64,000 bases of DNA from Protula sp. h YS-2021 (taxonomy: Eukaryota; Annelida; Polychaeta; Sabellida; Serpulidae): positions 110,288,219-110,352,218 of the forward strand of contig OX457024.1 in assembly GCA_949752745.1 (NCBI GenBank), in the 5' to 3' direction. The translations under genes and the position numbers were made by a program. The stretch's first letter is position 1; each line of letters opens with the position of its first letter. Shown here piece by piece: positions 50,176 through 64,000 of the stretch. Under the pieces are notes generated by a model. That model saw nothing but the letters and a program-made list of their open reading frames with translations, did not search any database and was not told where the DNA came from.

Positions 50176-51224
50176 AAATATGACAATGTTGTTCTAAGCA
50201 TGCAGACAAGGACCTTGACACCCTTCGACATTTAGAATATTAAACTAACCCATTCACTAGCTATATTCCCCTTATCTCATGTAAGACTTTCACGAAATAT
50301 TTCTAAGACAAATCGTTAATTATGATAATGAAGTTAGGTTAAAACATCGCAAAAATTGGAAAACCCGATATTTTGGTGCGGTCTAGCATAGGCACTGCTC
50401 CTTTCCTATGCGAAGACTAGAAATGCAGAGGCATTTCCACGAGCTGTATTAAGACTGGGCATGATCTTTTTCCCACAACTTCAAGCAAAAGAAGTTTTTT
50501 AGTAGAACTTTAAAGCGGAAGTTGAACACAACGGAAGTAATTCATACATGTATTGAAACATTATAAATACTGAATGTACTGTTTATGGACATCAGTATGA
50601 ATAAATCTAAGCATACATGAGGAACATTAGAAACCGTGAAACTATTTACATTATGCACAATGGGAAACAATTAATATGTTTATCAGGAAGGAGTTATACA
50701 TTATAACGTTGACACTTCAGAACGTGTGTCATTTTTATACATGAATTTAGAGCAGAAATGACCTGATAATAGATTTGTATGTTTAAAATCAGTTATTACC
50801 GTAGCAAAAGGCTATGACATAAATCTTTAAAAAATATAAAGAAAATATTTTTAGCTGTTCATGAACCAGGATGAATACACATGATTATTAGTGAATATTA
50901 TATGACATCAAAATACCATGGGCACAATTAAACGGGAAAAAACGCTAAATTGTGCCTGTGGATAACATCAACAAACCACTGCAACCCAAACAAGATTGAA
51001 CTTCATAAGGTAAGAAATTACTATATTCTATTAATCTTAATTTCAAATTGCTTTCATCCACAAACAGCAAGCATTATTATTAACGTTTTATGCACTTTCA
51101 AAACCGACTAAATATATGCAACAAATGAATGCATGAACATACTAGGAACATCCTTCTGTGATCGCTTAGGTGTTCACCAACTTTGAATGACGGCGCTAGG
51201 CTCGCATCATTTTGCAAAACAATT
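50176..51224. other. Noncoding 3' region of the Pao/BEL element
   Basis: Between the integrase-end frame and the polypurine tract. No envelope-like or other frame recognised. Confidence 0.6.
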
Positions 51225-54200
51225 TTAGCTTCGATCACAAGATTCTAGAAGGCAAAGCTTTGTCACAGGGCGTGTCAGACTGGTTGATTTTGTTCGAACA
51301 ACCGCAGATCGAACATGACCATCTCTGCCTCGGTTGACTTGCACCACTCTTCCCATAGGCCAGCAATTTCTTGGTGTCACTTCATCCATCACCAGCACGA
51401 TATCATCGACGCAGAAATCGCGAGTACTTGCCAGCCACTTTTGACGATGCTGAATTGTAGGTAGATATTCTCGAATCCAGCGTCGCCAAAACATATCAGC
51501 TAGGTATTGAGCATGTCTCCACCTCCGGTTGTATATGTCCGATTGAAGCGATCTACAGGGGGAGCTGCATTTCCGCGCAAAAGCAATAAGTGATTTGGCG
51601 TCAACGGGTCAATGTCATTTGGCTCATTCGAACATCGCGTAATCGGACGATTATTGATTGATTCAACCTCACAGAACACTGTCGCTAATCGCTCATCATC
51701 CAGCACAACGTTGCGCGTTATCTCACTCATGACTTTACGAACTGTCCGAATCTGCCTTTCCCATACCCCACCCATGTGGGATGCAGCAGGTGGATTAAAA
51801 ATCCATTGTATCTGATCATGTTGCAAGTGTCTGTGAAGTTTATTTGATTCATTCCAGCGGCACATAGCATCGAGGAACTCCCGAGATCCCCCGACAAAGT
51901 TTGTCCCATTATCTGTACGAACTACTTTAGGGGTACCGCGTCTGGAAATGAATCTGATCAGCGCGTTAATGAATGCGTCAGACTCCAATGATTGCAGGAC
52001 TTCAAGATGAATAGCTCGGATGGTCAAACATGTGAAAACGCAGCCGTACCGCTTTTCATGACTTCTACCCCTTTTTACTAGAAAAGGTCCAAAGCAGTCG
52101 ATACCAACGTTCGCAAATGGTGAAACATTCGGTGTAACCCTGTCGGCAGGAAGGTTTGACATTCTTTGACTTGCTGCATTACCGTACAATCTTTTGCATA
52201 TAACACAGCTGCGCAGGATATTCTGGATAAGGCGTCTCACCTTCGGTATCCAGTAGCGGTACGAAGTAGAGACAAGACATATTCAGTTCCACAATGTCTG
52301 GCTTTTGCTTCATGAATGTAGCGCACAAGTAGCTTCGATACAAAGTGGTCTCTCGGCAGCAGAGTTTGATTTATCGAACCAGCCGGGATGTTCGCGTGCC
52401 GCAATCGTCCACCCACCCTCAGAATGTCATCAATCAGTACGGGCTCTAGGTGGTAGGCAGACCTCTGGACATACTTTACAATTGCACACTCTGCTGCATT
52501 AAGCTCTTGCACTGTAATTAAACCAAACTTTTTCGTCTTCTTGGACTTTAGCCAAAGGAGGAACCGCAAAATCTACGTTACAGACCGTTTGAGCTTTAAC
52601 CAGTCGGAGAACCTGTGGAGCAGCTGATAAATAGATGTCTGCTCCCGATCAGACGCCGCCTCAACTGAACAGCTAGTCACTGAGTGCTTCACTTCTTGAT
52701 CGTCGTTGAGTTCCTTCAAGACATCTGGATGTCTTGGGCACTCATCCTCGGAATTCTGAAGAAACATCGGTCCATGAAGCCATCTACCAGACATTTTGTT
52801 TGCATTGGTACCTCTGGAGGCATCATCCGCCGGATTATCTTGTGAACTCACGTACCTCCATTGACCTGATATTGAACCGTCGGGACCAAGGTAAGTCTGT
52901 TAGCTACAAAGGTGTGAAATCTTTTATCCGAGTTGTTTATATAAGCCAACACGATTGTACTATCAGACCAGAAAAACGTGTTGTTGATTTCAATTGTGAG
53001 TTCCTTTACGATCATGCTATTCACTTGAACTGCTGTAACAGCCGCACATAATTCAAGGCGAGGTATGCTCACTTGCTTAATTGGCGCTAGTCTTGATTTT
53101 CAAAAGACGAACGAGCAATGGACAGTACCTGTACTATCTGTAGCACGCAGGTAGGAAACCAAACCGTACGCCTCGCTTGATGCATCGCAGAAATGATGTA
53201 GCTAGACATCGATTACTTCAGAACTCACGTGTGACGAAGCATCTAGGAATCTGCAAGTACCTGAGGATGTCCAGATTGTGCAGCCAGGAATCAAATAATT
53301 TGATCGTTGTATCTTCCAGCTTGTCATCCCAGCCCTTCTTCAACTTGCATTCACTCTGAAACAGCTTCTTTGCTAGAAGTACGTAAGGACAAACAAAACC
53401 CAATGGATCACACACGGATGACACGACGCTAAGCAAGCCTCGACGAGTATACATCGGATCTTTTTGGGGCTGTCTCAGCGTAATGCGGAAGACATCTTCG
53501 TCAGTTGCCCATTCCACACCTAACGCTCTTTCAACCGGCAACGTGGATTGCTGCAGGTCTAGATTTTGTATTCCTTTGGCCCTGTAGTCTTTCGGTATCG
53601 ACTCGATGATCTTTCGACTGTTGCTGACCCATTTCGTTAAGTTAAAACCCCTCAGTGACAACAGGTCTCGAAGCTCTTTAACCATGTGGATGCCAGCACT
53701 CTCTGAAACAACTGACTGTAACAAGTCATCAACATAGAAATTATGTAGTACAGCATCTACAGTTTGCTTGTCAAACCTTTGTTGAAACTCTTCAGCAGTC
53801 TTCTTCAACGCATAACTGGAGATACTTGGGCACCAGATACCACCAAATAGGTGAACCGTCATCCTGTAGACTTCTGCCGCCTTTTTTGGATCCCCTTCCT
53901 GCCACCAAAGGAACCGGAGTACATCTCTGTGATGTGGTGTTACCTTCACTTGGAAAAACATTGCTTCAATGTCAGCCATCATACCATACTTGCTCTCTCT
54001 GAATCGTAACAGAACGCCAAGTAGTCTGTTTGTCAAGTCAGGACCTTGTAAAACTTCTTTGTTTAATGAGGTTCCGCGATATTCAGCTGCGCAATCATGA
54101 ACTATTCTCACCTTATCGGGCTTGTTGACATTCAGCACAGCATGATGTGGTATATACCAGCTAAGCCCCAGTGGCCCTTCAGGATCCGAAACCTTTTCCG

Positions 54201-55173
54201 CGTAACCCTTCTTCAATAGTGTTTCAATTTCATTTTTATACCTTGATAAGAGGTGGTCATCCTTACTTAGCCTTCGCTCCAGGTAAGACAATCGCGTTTC
54301 AGCAACACACTTGTTGTTTGGCAGTTGTGGCTCTTTGGATTTGAATGGAATATCTAGCTCGTAATGATCATCTCGTAGATGTACACTGTCGTTCCATATC
54401 TGCAATCCTCTCTTATCATTAAGAGATAGCTCAGTAGCAGATAAAGCACTGTTCTCAAGCTTCCAAAACTGTTCGACTTGTTGTTCAAGACGCTTAGCAT
54501 TGATGGCACAATTAACAAAGTTACACACACCTGTGTCGTCTTCTGTTGTTTGCACTAGACCGTTGATAGTCCATCCCAGAGGTGTCCGCACTCCATATGG
54601 CTCACCAACTGAGCCACGCCTCAGCTCCAATGGCAGCAAAGCTTGTGGATTATCCTGACCAATGAGTAGCGTCACCTTTATGCCATCATTTACATGAACT
54701 GGCAGATCTCTTAAGTGATCCCAACAGTCAACGTCTGTGCTAAAAGCAGTACTCGATACAAGCGACGGAAATTTTTTCAAAGCGTACACCTCTGACAACT
54801 CGATTGCACAGTTTTTTGAAACACTTGAAACTGATAAGTTGACCTTTTCTACAGGCACTTCTTTTCCGTCATTTAAGGTAGAAATCTTGAGACTGGTTTG
54901 CTTACCTTCAATTCCGAGGTCATTTAGAAGGGCTGCAGAACAAAGTGTCTTATTGCTACCAATGTCTAGTACAGCGTAGGTTTTGACAATGTTTTCGGTG
55001 TCCTTACCTTTTACAAGTACAGGTACGATGGGCAATACGACCTTTGAACTCTGGTAGGACCCAGCTTGTGTATTCAAGACGAGGGAGTCATCTTGCGTAC
55101 CAGTATCTTCCACTTTCGGCGAATCTTTCCTTTTGGATTTGAAGGCATGGTGAACCAGCCTAGAATGCTTCAT
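51225..55173 (-). pseudogene. Broken Pao/BEL pol (protease, RT, RNase H, integrase)
   Basis: The frame 55173-53218 (651 residues) keeps a retropepsin-like site (VLDIGS, D70; the residue after Asp is Ile instead of Ser/Thr), an RT palm with MMADIEAMF and YVDD at 53725-53736, and the Pao peptidase-like region. After it the coding is split into short frames: RNase H part (53072-52848, stops at 53202-53204 and 53100-53102), 52851-52573 (frameshift near 52855, stop 52573-52575), 52569-52237, integrase 52240-51500 (frameshift near 52245; acids D48, D110 and E161 of that frame all present), and a C-terminal DUF5641-like frame 51494-51225 (frameshift near 51500-51530). Nonfunctional in its present form. 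Confidence 0.9.
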
Positions 55174-56738
55174 GGTGCAGCCGTCGATGCCACACTTTCG
55201 ATCAAATCTGCAGTTTTTGCTGAATGCTTAGCCTCTTTTAAGCAGTTGAAACAGAGTTGCTTGTCTTTGGCAAATTTTAGAGGCTGAACAACAGGCATCT
55301 TCTTAAACACGTCACATTGGTGCAACATGTGCTTTTCATTACAGGCAACGCAGCATTTTACAGTAGAGATATTGGATTCGTTACCTCCTTTTGCATCTAC
55401 ATGGAAACTTGAGGCCTTAATTTTCTTCCCACAGCCTTTACTTTCTTTTGCTTCCTGAATACCAAAGACCGGATCACTAACCTCGCGTGAGACTTTCTCT
55501 AAGAACTTGAGAAATTCATCAATACCTGGATATCTTCCAATTTTGTCGTATTCATCAATTGCTTGTTTCCTCCAGCGCCCCTGTAAGTAGTAAGGCAGCC
55601 GCTCTACCAGTTGTACTAGCCTCACTCGTGAGTCCACCTCGTCCAAATGACCCATGGCTCGTTAAGTCTCAGTGCAGCTTCTAACGTCATCTGAAAATTC
55701 CTGCAAGGACCCCTTGCTATTTTTCTTGACTGGCGGACCACTCGTGATTTTCGCAACCCATGCTTCTGAGATAACATAGTCATTACCAAAGCGATCTTGC
55801 AGAAGCGATCTAGCTTTTGAGTAACCCATAACTGGATCCATAAGAGCACATGGCTTGATGACTTTTAGAGCTTTCCCTTTACACAGTTGAAAAAGACGAT
55901 TTAGTTTTGCGGCATCACTTATGCTGATTGAATGAATGCAAGTGTCAAATGAATTCATGAAGAAATGAAATTCAATAGGGTTACCGTCATACGAAGAGAG
56001 CTCTGGCTTCGGTAAACTCAATATATCAAACATCTGCTGTTGGGCTCTGATGTCACCGGTGTTGTTTTGAAGTGTAAGCACTTGATTGCTTTCCGGATCG
56101 CAAAGCTGAGGTAGATCGTTCTTCTGTGGCGAAACTTGATAGTTGGGCACGTGCCTTAGCGCATCCGGATTCAGTGCGGTTGTGGTCAATGTAGGAACTG
56201 ATAACTTACTGCGAACATCAGGAGGATGTATGCTTTGCATCGTAGCAGCCTGTGCCGTATTTGGATTTACACGCGGGGGCTCAGGCGAAATAGCTGGAGC
56301 ATTCCCTTCTATAGCGGCTTGTGGAGCTGCAGCTTCTGCATATTCGGCAAACACCTGCTCCTCGGCAGAAACAGCTTGGATCTTCGTCTGAAGCTGATGA
56401 AAGCGAAGTTGGGCTTCTTTCTCCGCTAGTTCGGCGCGTATTCGTTCCTCTTCTTTTAAGGCTTCTAATTTGGCTTTTAAACTGGCCTTACGGGCAGCAG
56501 CTCGAGCACGTGCACTACTCGTTGAGCTGCTTGTCTGGGAAGCACTGTCGTGGGGCAGAATAGAATCCTGCAGATCCTCCGTTGGTTCTTGTACATCTTC
56601 TTCTTTAGTGGAATAGTACTCACGCAACCGCAGCTCTAGTTCAGACTTATTTTCTGACGTTTTTAGTCCTTTTTCACTCAACATTCTCTTGAGCTCTGTC
56701 ACTTTGAAGCTTGCGATGTCAGGCTCAACTATTGGCAT
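55170..56738 (-). pseudogene. Broken Pao/BEL gag
   Basis: 56738-55662 encodes a SAP-like N-terminus (VTELKRMLSEKGLKTSENKS), a charged coiled-coil stretch and the DUF1759-type gag core (ELSSYDGNPIEFHFFMNSF). An in-frame stop at 55662-55664 breaks it. The same frame continues 55655-55170 with Cys/His knuckles (CCVACNEKHMLHQC, CFNCLKEAKH); a frameshift near 55215-55225 separates the last knuckle from pol. Confidence 0.9.
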
Positions 56739-56801
56739 TTTGAGTTTTGTTCACATTTTAATTTATTTCAGTTCCAATTTTTTGCATTAATTTTGTACTT
56801 T

Positions 56802-57211
56802 TGTGGGATAAATGAATCAAAATGATTCTGCCTTAGTAGTTTTGCAACGGAGTTAAATTCAAATTGAATCCAAATCAGACAGAGTATTTATTTCGCCACA
56901 AACTCTTCCAAAAGATCAGATTTATACCAAAACTCGTACAAAATTAATGATTAAACCAAGACAGAATGCCCGCCCGAACACGTGGCATTCTTTATATATT
57001 AACCGATGTCAAACAAACAGAGTGTGAAATATTGAAAACTATTGACAAGCGCGGCAGACTAGCATATGGCAAATGGGAAACGCCAGAAATAAAGGGATGT
57101 CAGGTACAAAAAAATAGCCACGTGGTTGGGGATGTTAACTTAACATGATATACCACAAATGTTTCAATACTCACATCATTGATAATCAATTAACTCTTCA
57201 TATTTACTACA
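56802..57211 (-). repeat. 5' LTR of the Pao/BEL element
   Basis: 410 bp, the partner of 49755-50166 at roughly 98 per cent identity. No standard tRNA primer-binding site could be placed with confidence immediately inside it. Confidence 0.93.
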
Positions 57212-57437
57212 GTGCCTATAGGCTTGGTCACTGCTATTATGCAGTTTTATGCGTCTCGTTAACATGATTAAGCCGCGTCTAGTGAACGACTGTTGTTGAA
57301 ACAGAGTGGATGGATAACCTCTCAAGTGGCTGATTTGTGTTTTGAAAACGTCTTGAACCGTCTTTATTTGAATCTTCACTATTACTACTGGTCATATCGC
57401 CTTTAATCTTCCCTCAAGATTTCACACGCAACGCGAC

Positions 57438-57617
57438 ATGAATCTTCCAGGCGACTTAGCAGATCTGCCAGATACTGGTACTGATCTTGACTTCTCCGGA
57501 CGCGTCTTCACACGTCAATACTACTCTGAAAATGCACAGTTGCTCTCTAGCGTTCCGCCAGTACAAGAATCCAAACCCGATTATCCCACGCTCACCCAGG
57601 CACCGCTCAGTATCTGA
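57438..57617 (+). CDS. Small unrecognised open frame, 59 residues
   Basis: ATG to TGA frame beginning MNLPGDLADLPDTGTDLDFS, with acidic, Pro-containing composition that looks more coding-like than its surroundings. No family, signal or membrane segment recognised. It could be an exon or a transposon remnant. Confidence 0.2.
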   Translation: MNLPGDLADLPDTGTDLDFSGRVFTRQYYSENAQLLSSVPPVQESKPDYPTLTQAPLSI

Positions 57618-57865
57618 AATGTGCTACAAAAGACATGACTCGTAATAGACAATGAACCAAAGGCAACACCAGATCCATTCTGCAAGGTTGGAATGAACAC
57701 TGCTGGGTGTATGAATGATGAGTGTGTACCCTTATGGTGATATCCTTGTTATTTGTTACTTCATATAGCCGGTTATTAAATCGGTGTCATTGTTGATCAG
57801 GAAACATGCTTTAAGGTCTTTTAGCTGAGACTTACTATTTAATCAGTTGGTGAATCGCCCTTACT

Positions 57866-58032
57866 ATAAGTGTAATGGCAACTGTTCCCTTATTCCAAAT
57901 GGCACAATAAAATGGAAACCTTACTGTTATAAGCAGTGCAATAACAACTGTTCCTCTATTCCAAATGGCACAACAAAATGGAAACCTTACTATTATGAGC
58001 TGTGAAATAACACCTATTCCAAATGTAATTTT
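57866..58032 (+). repeat. 66-bp tandem repeat, about 2.4 copies
   Basis: AACTGTTCC(C/T)(T/C)TATTCCAAATGG, then CACAA.AAAATGGAAACCTTACT, repeat at a 66-bp step. Confidence 0.8.
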
Positions 58033-60729
<2,697 letters not shown>

Positions 60730-60730
<1 letters not shown>

Positions 60731-61600
60731 AAGCAGTTGTGTTTTCATTGTAAATCGGTCGGATATTTCAGTGATGATTTTGCCTTTCGAAAGGATGAAA
60801 AAAGGACGAACACGAAATCAAAACATTAATAACGCTGAACCAAGAATGTTCCATAACGGAAAGGAAATCCAGAATTTGCACCGCTATAACTCCTCTTGTA
60901 CAAGAGATCAGATTTACCGAAAAGGACCGAATCCTGTTAGCAGAGGCAATCAATGCAACACTCATGCACAAAGTTACTGACAGTGGTAGCCACCTGTTAC
61001 TTAGCATTTCTGAATCACCAGACAAATTATATCAGACGTTTATCAATTATGGTTAAAAACGGACTAAATATTAGATCAAACCGTGTTTCACATTCTGAAA
61101 ATAGTTTAGGCAAACGACTAGGCCACTTGCGAATCCCTGAAATGTAAGAGTTCAGTCTACCATAATTAAAGACGTTAATCTAGACAGAAAATTCGCTTCA
61201 AAACTCTGTTTCAAAACTGGCTTCACAGCAAACCCACTTGCTGCTTTCGAAAAACACACCCAACGAAAGTTCGTGTTTTTCATGATTTAAGTCCCCTCAC
61301 CGGAATCCTCCCTGAATGAATATCGACCATGCTGAATTCAGTGTTCAATAGATTTCAGTATAGTATGCTATCTACTCCAGTAATAATGGAAAAAGGGCAT
61401 TTTATTTACTAAACTAGACATTCGTAGAAAGTCACTATACAGCGTTCAAATAATTTTCAGAGATAAGACTAATACTTGTCGTCCATCACTTTTAACTGAT
61501 TACTTGTCACTTGTTCGCATTGTGTTTTGCTACTTGAAAGATTCTATTAAATTGGTATTTGATGGAAAAGGTTCTGAATTCTTCTTTTTGTGTGATTTCA
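60730..61600 (+). pseudogene. Decayed retroelement fragment (DIRS- or Gypsy-like)
   Basis: 60738-60830 reads KQLCFHCKSVGYFSDD, like a gag Cys/His knuckle with the His and last Cys positions changed. 61260-61440 has, in interrupted frames, VPSPESSLNEYRPC and FTKLDIRRKSLYS, resembling the early RT motifs of DIRS-type and related elements. Stops and frameshifts are frequent. No ends were found. Confidence 0.3.
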
Positions 61601-62143
61601 GAAAAGTAGGCTTAATTATTCTCAATGAAAGTCAAAGGTAGCCCCATTTTACACAGCAAGACGAATGACGTTTTTCTCATATAAACTAGGTTTTGATTCT
61701 GAATAATCTTTATTTTTCGGATCTTGGCTAGAAAGATTTCAGATTCATTAACTCCACCCTGATTTTGGACTAGGGTCACTTGATTGCCAATTGCCAAAGT
61801 TTTCCTTTTAAAATCAATTTTTGAAGGAACCTATTAGTGCATGCTCAAAAGATTCTCATGCTTTTGGCTATGAGCTAAATTCGTGTTATAATTACTTTTT
61901 CCTCAAATGAAATTCAACATAACTGTCTAGAAAGCACATAACCTGTACATTCCCCTTACCTGTGTCTTTGGTTGATTATTCTGGAGAATAAATATTTCAT
62001 TAATTTTACTAAGATTTCTACGCTAATATATAGACTTTGAATGTAATTTTTAGAAAACTTCACTCATTATAGAATACATGTAATTACATTAATTATTCAA
62101 ATTACTTTATTACAAGTTTTCAGACATGCTGGAAATCCATATA
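61601..62143. other. No gene recognised
   Basis: AT-rich DNA left of the partial MITE copy; no supported feature. Confidence 0.4.
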
Positions 62144-62531
62144 CGGAATGCCAGTTTTACATTTATTAGGCAATTATTGCTATCAAGAATCAATTTTTGG
62201 TATCTGTAATTATATTTTTGATATCTATAAATGTATTCTTGATCTCAACAAATTTTTCATTTTTGATACTATTAAATATTTAGAGATATCAAAATATATT
62301 AATTGATAGCAAAAATGATAGAATATTCTCTAAAACTGGTTTTTAGAAATCGAACACTTAAATGTTGATAGGAAAAACCAAATATTTGATAGCAAAATCT
62401 CAACTTTGAACTCAGTAATTTTTTTTCTTTTTATTGATATTATGATTGTACTTTAGATAACATTCTTTTAGAATGCGGCTTTTCAAATGTATATTTTGAA
62501 ACCCGCAAAGGACTTTTTATCTCAAAAATTA
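62144..62531. mobile_element. Partial copy of the TA-flanked MITE
   Basis: Starts CGGAATGCCAGTTTTACATT and follows 25396-25786 in order (TTTATTAGGCAA, TTTAGAGATATC, GATAGCA.AATCTC, TTATCTCAAAAATTA), then stops abruptly at the junction with the gene A duplicate. The right terminus is missing. Confidence 0.75.
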
Positions 62532-62534
62532 CAT

Positions 62535-62884
62535 AGACATATTCAAATGGACTAATATGCAACACCCCAGCCAAAATAAAACCGATACCTCCAGTCATAT
62601 GGACAAAGCGTATATATGAACGTCTGCTGGAGTATCTCCGGAAGGGACATATCCCTTCTTTCTTTTTTGCAAAACTACAAGACTTGGACTGTCCGATATC
62701 AGCGCCTCCAGTATTTACCTGCGTCGAATCAATCGATATCGAATTCGAAAAGATGCGAAACTGTTGCAGAAAAAGACGCAACTTAATTATCATAACTGAG
62801 TATATGCTGGGAGTGATAAGATCTTATCTCTATGGAGATTCCTATAATGTGATCTCCAGTATTCATTATGATGGAAAGTTTTGA
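62535..62884 (+). pseudogene. 5'-truncated copy of gene A (last about 115 codons)
   Basis: Matches gene A from YSNGLLCNTPA (here YSNGLICNTPA) to the stop (IHYDGKF). The frame is open, with only a handful of amino-acid changes, and the Cys-Cys-x-x-Arg motif is kept. The catalytic domain and ankyrin repeats are absent, so it cannot be an enzyme. The duplication continues into the 3' flank. Confidence 0.9.
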
Positions 62885-63362
62885 TGTAGTTTTCACACTG
62901 ACCGTAACCATTAAACGTGTTACTTTGGTGGTTTTTTTTGTAACCATGCAATGTGTGTTACAATGGAAGACCTTAAACGCAGAGATAGGAGTAATATTTG
63001 GTCAGTTGCGGTGCGAGTGGAGTGCGATTTTTGATAAAGGTGGGAGGCGTTGTTTTCATTCAGTATTTCGCATTTTCCACCAAAGAGGTTATTTTGGAAC
63101 TAGACTCTGTGTCCAACAAGAAAGGGACAAACGCAAATTCTCAATGTGTCAGTCTACTTTTCGTTCTATGATTGCAACAGGAACTGAAGTACTTGTGAAC
63201 TTTCTGGATTTCTTTTAAGTTTCAGTCACTCTTTTGAATTCCAATATTGTTAACAGAACTAAGAGACTTAAAAGCTAGCCCCCCCTCCCCTGCATTAACC
63301 CAGTACAGTTCTGACATCAAGGGCTTCCCCCTCTCTCCACCTCTCTGTCTCTCTCTCTCTCC

Positions 63363-63396
<34 letters not shown>

Positions 63397-64000
63397 CCTC
63401 CCTCCCCTACTCTCTCCCACTCTCTCTCTCTCTGTCTCTCTCTCATCTCTCTCTCTCTCTCTCTCTCTCCTCTCTCTCCTCTCTCTCTCCTCTCTCTCCT
63501 CTCCCTCTCCTCTCTCTCTCCTCTCTCCCTCCTCTCTCTCTCTCTCTGTCTGTCTTTCTCCCTTTCTTTCTCCCTGGATGTTAATATCGGTGTTATAAAT
63601 ACTCTGTATATTATGTAATGTATAGATTAAAGAAATTCACTATTATACATATGTAAACGACAGACCTCAAAGAGTCAGTCATTGTTTATATTGTCAAACT
63701 ACTGTTAACGGAACATAAAAGGAATGCTGTGCCATCTAGCGCGATGTTACCTGTTTGTCTGTAAAAGAAGAGCATATCAGTATGTGAAAGAGAATGTGGT
63801 GTTAATTCAAATAAAAGGAAAAAAAAGCTTAAAAAAGGTTGACACAATCTTATACTAAGAAAGGACTAATTTGGGCCAACAAAAAGAATGAGTCGGACAC
63901 GGACTATAATGGAGCGAGTCGGAATTAAACTTTTTCAAAGAAACGTTTAAAGCAGATGAAATCGGAATTTGGTTTATTCTAAAAACGTCTGATATAGATC
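62538..64000 (+). repeat. Second copy of the gene A 3' segmental duplication
   Basis: Collinear with 34555-36060, including the CT array at 63330-63575 (different length and composition) and the GACACAATCTTATACTAAG repeat. Runs off the right edge of the window, so its full length is unknown. Confidence 0.9.

Larger units (their letters stand above)
49755..57211 (-). mobile_element. Pao/BEL LTR retrotransposon, complete but coding-dead
   Basis: Element of 7457 bp on the minus strand, bounded by two direct LTRs of 412 and 410 bp that begin TG and end CA, and flanked by the 5-bp duplication GTGCC (49750-49754 and 57212-57216). The order gag, protease, reverse transcriptase, RNase H, integrase and a 5-bp duplication fit Pao/BEL. 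About 1 kb of noncoding DNA separates the integrase end from the 3' LTR. The reading frame is broken by at least four stops and four frameshifts, so it cannot encode a full polyprotein. Confidence 0.95.

Noticed and set aside
56740..56802. tRNA primer-binding site of the Pao/BEL element
   Set aside because: No clear match to a tRNA 3' end immediately inside the 5' LTR; the nearest TGG is about 30 bp away.
49302..57430. A host gene split by the Pao/BEL insertion, joining 57230-57380 (minus frame) to 49302-49688
   Set aside because: Acceptor-like sequence exists at 49689, but no matching donor or family link was found; kept only as a low-confidence frame.

Overview
The window is animal nuclear DNA: GT-AG introns, very dense microsatellites, tRNA-derived short repeats, MITE-like elements, and Pao/BEL and Ty3/Gypsy retroelement sequence. 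A mollusc is the best guess. The reasons are the long tandem-cored Helentron/HINE-type elements, which recall the 'pearl' elements described in bivalves, and interspersed repeats of a kind I associate with molluscan genomes. No species can be named from the sequence alone.

Layout. 1-3640: short repeats, a tRNA-derived SINE and minisatellites, with no gene seen. 3642-16782: five head-to-tail copies of one Helentron-like element. Each ends in a hairpin plus CTAG. Four carry a core array of about 140 bp period; the fourth copy carries an unrelated array of about 119 bp period. 16783-31800: repeat-rich DNA holding one spliced gene that single-ORF searches miss. It is a five-exon MS4A/CD20-like four-membrane-span gene on the minus strand (19980-23286), and its last exon runs into a 1.66 kb inverted-repeat transposon that supplies the C-terminal 28 residues and the stop. 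32226-47558: the main gene cluster. Three long intronless genes each encode ankyrin repeats followed by a Mab-21/cGAS-like nucleotidyltransferase domain with all catalytic acidic residues visible (32226-34901 plus; 39341-41719 minus, with an N-terminal membrane helix; 44151-47558 minus). A Rab-like small GTPase without a prenylation cysteine and with His at the usual switch II Gln lies between them (38362-38991 minus). 49755-57211: a complete but coding-dead Pao/BEL LTR retrotransposon with a 5-bp target duplication. 57217-62140: mostly unassigned, with a decayed reverse-transcriptase fragment. 62144-64000: a partial MITE copy joined to a 5'-truncated duplicate of the 3' end of the first ankyrin-nucleotidyltransferase gene and its downstream DNA.

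How the genes may work together. The three nucleotidyltransferases share a domain order and a C-terminal Cys-Cys-x-x-Arg signature, so they look like diverged paralogues. By family knowledge, Mab-21/cGLR enzymes in animals include innate immune sensors that make nucleotide second messengers. Reading this locus as a lineage-expanded sensing cluster is inference; neither ligand nor product can be read from the sequence. The GTPase may be an unrelated neighbour.
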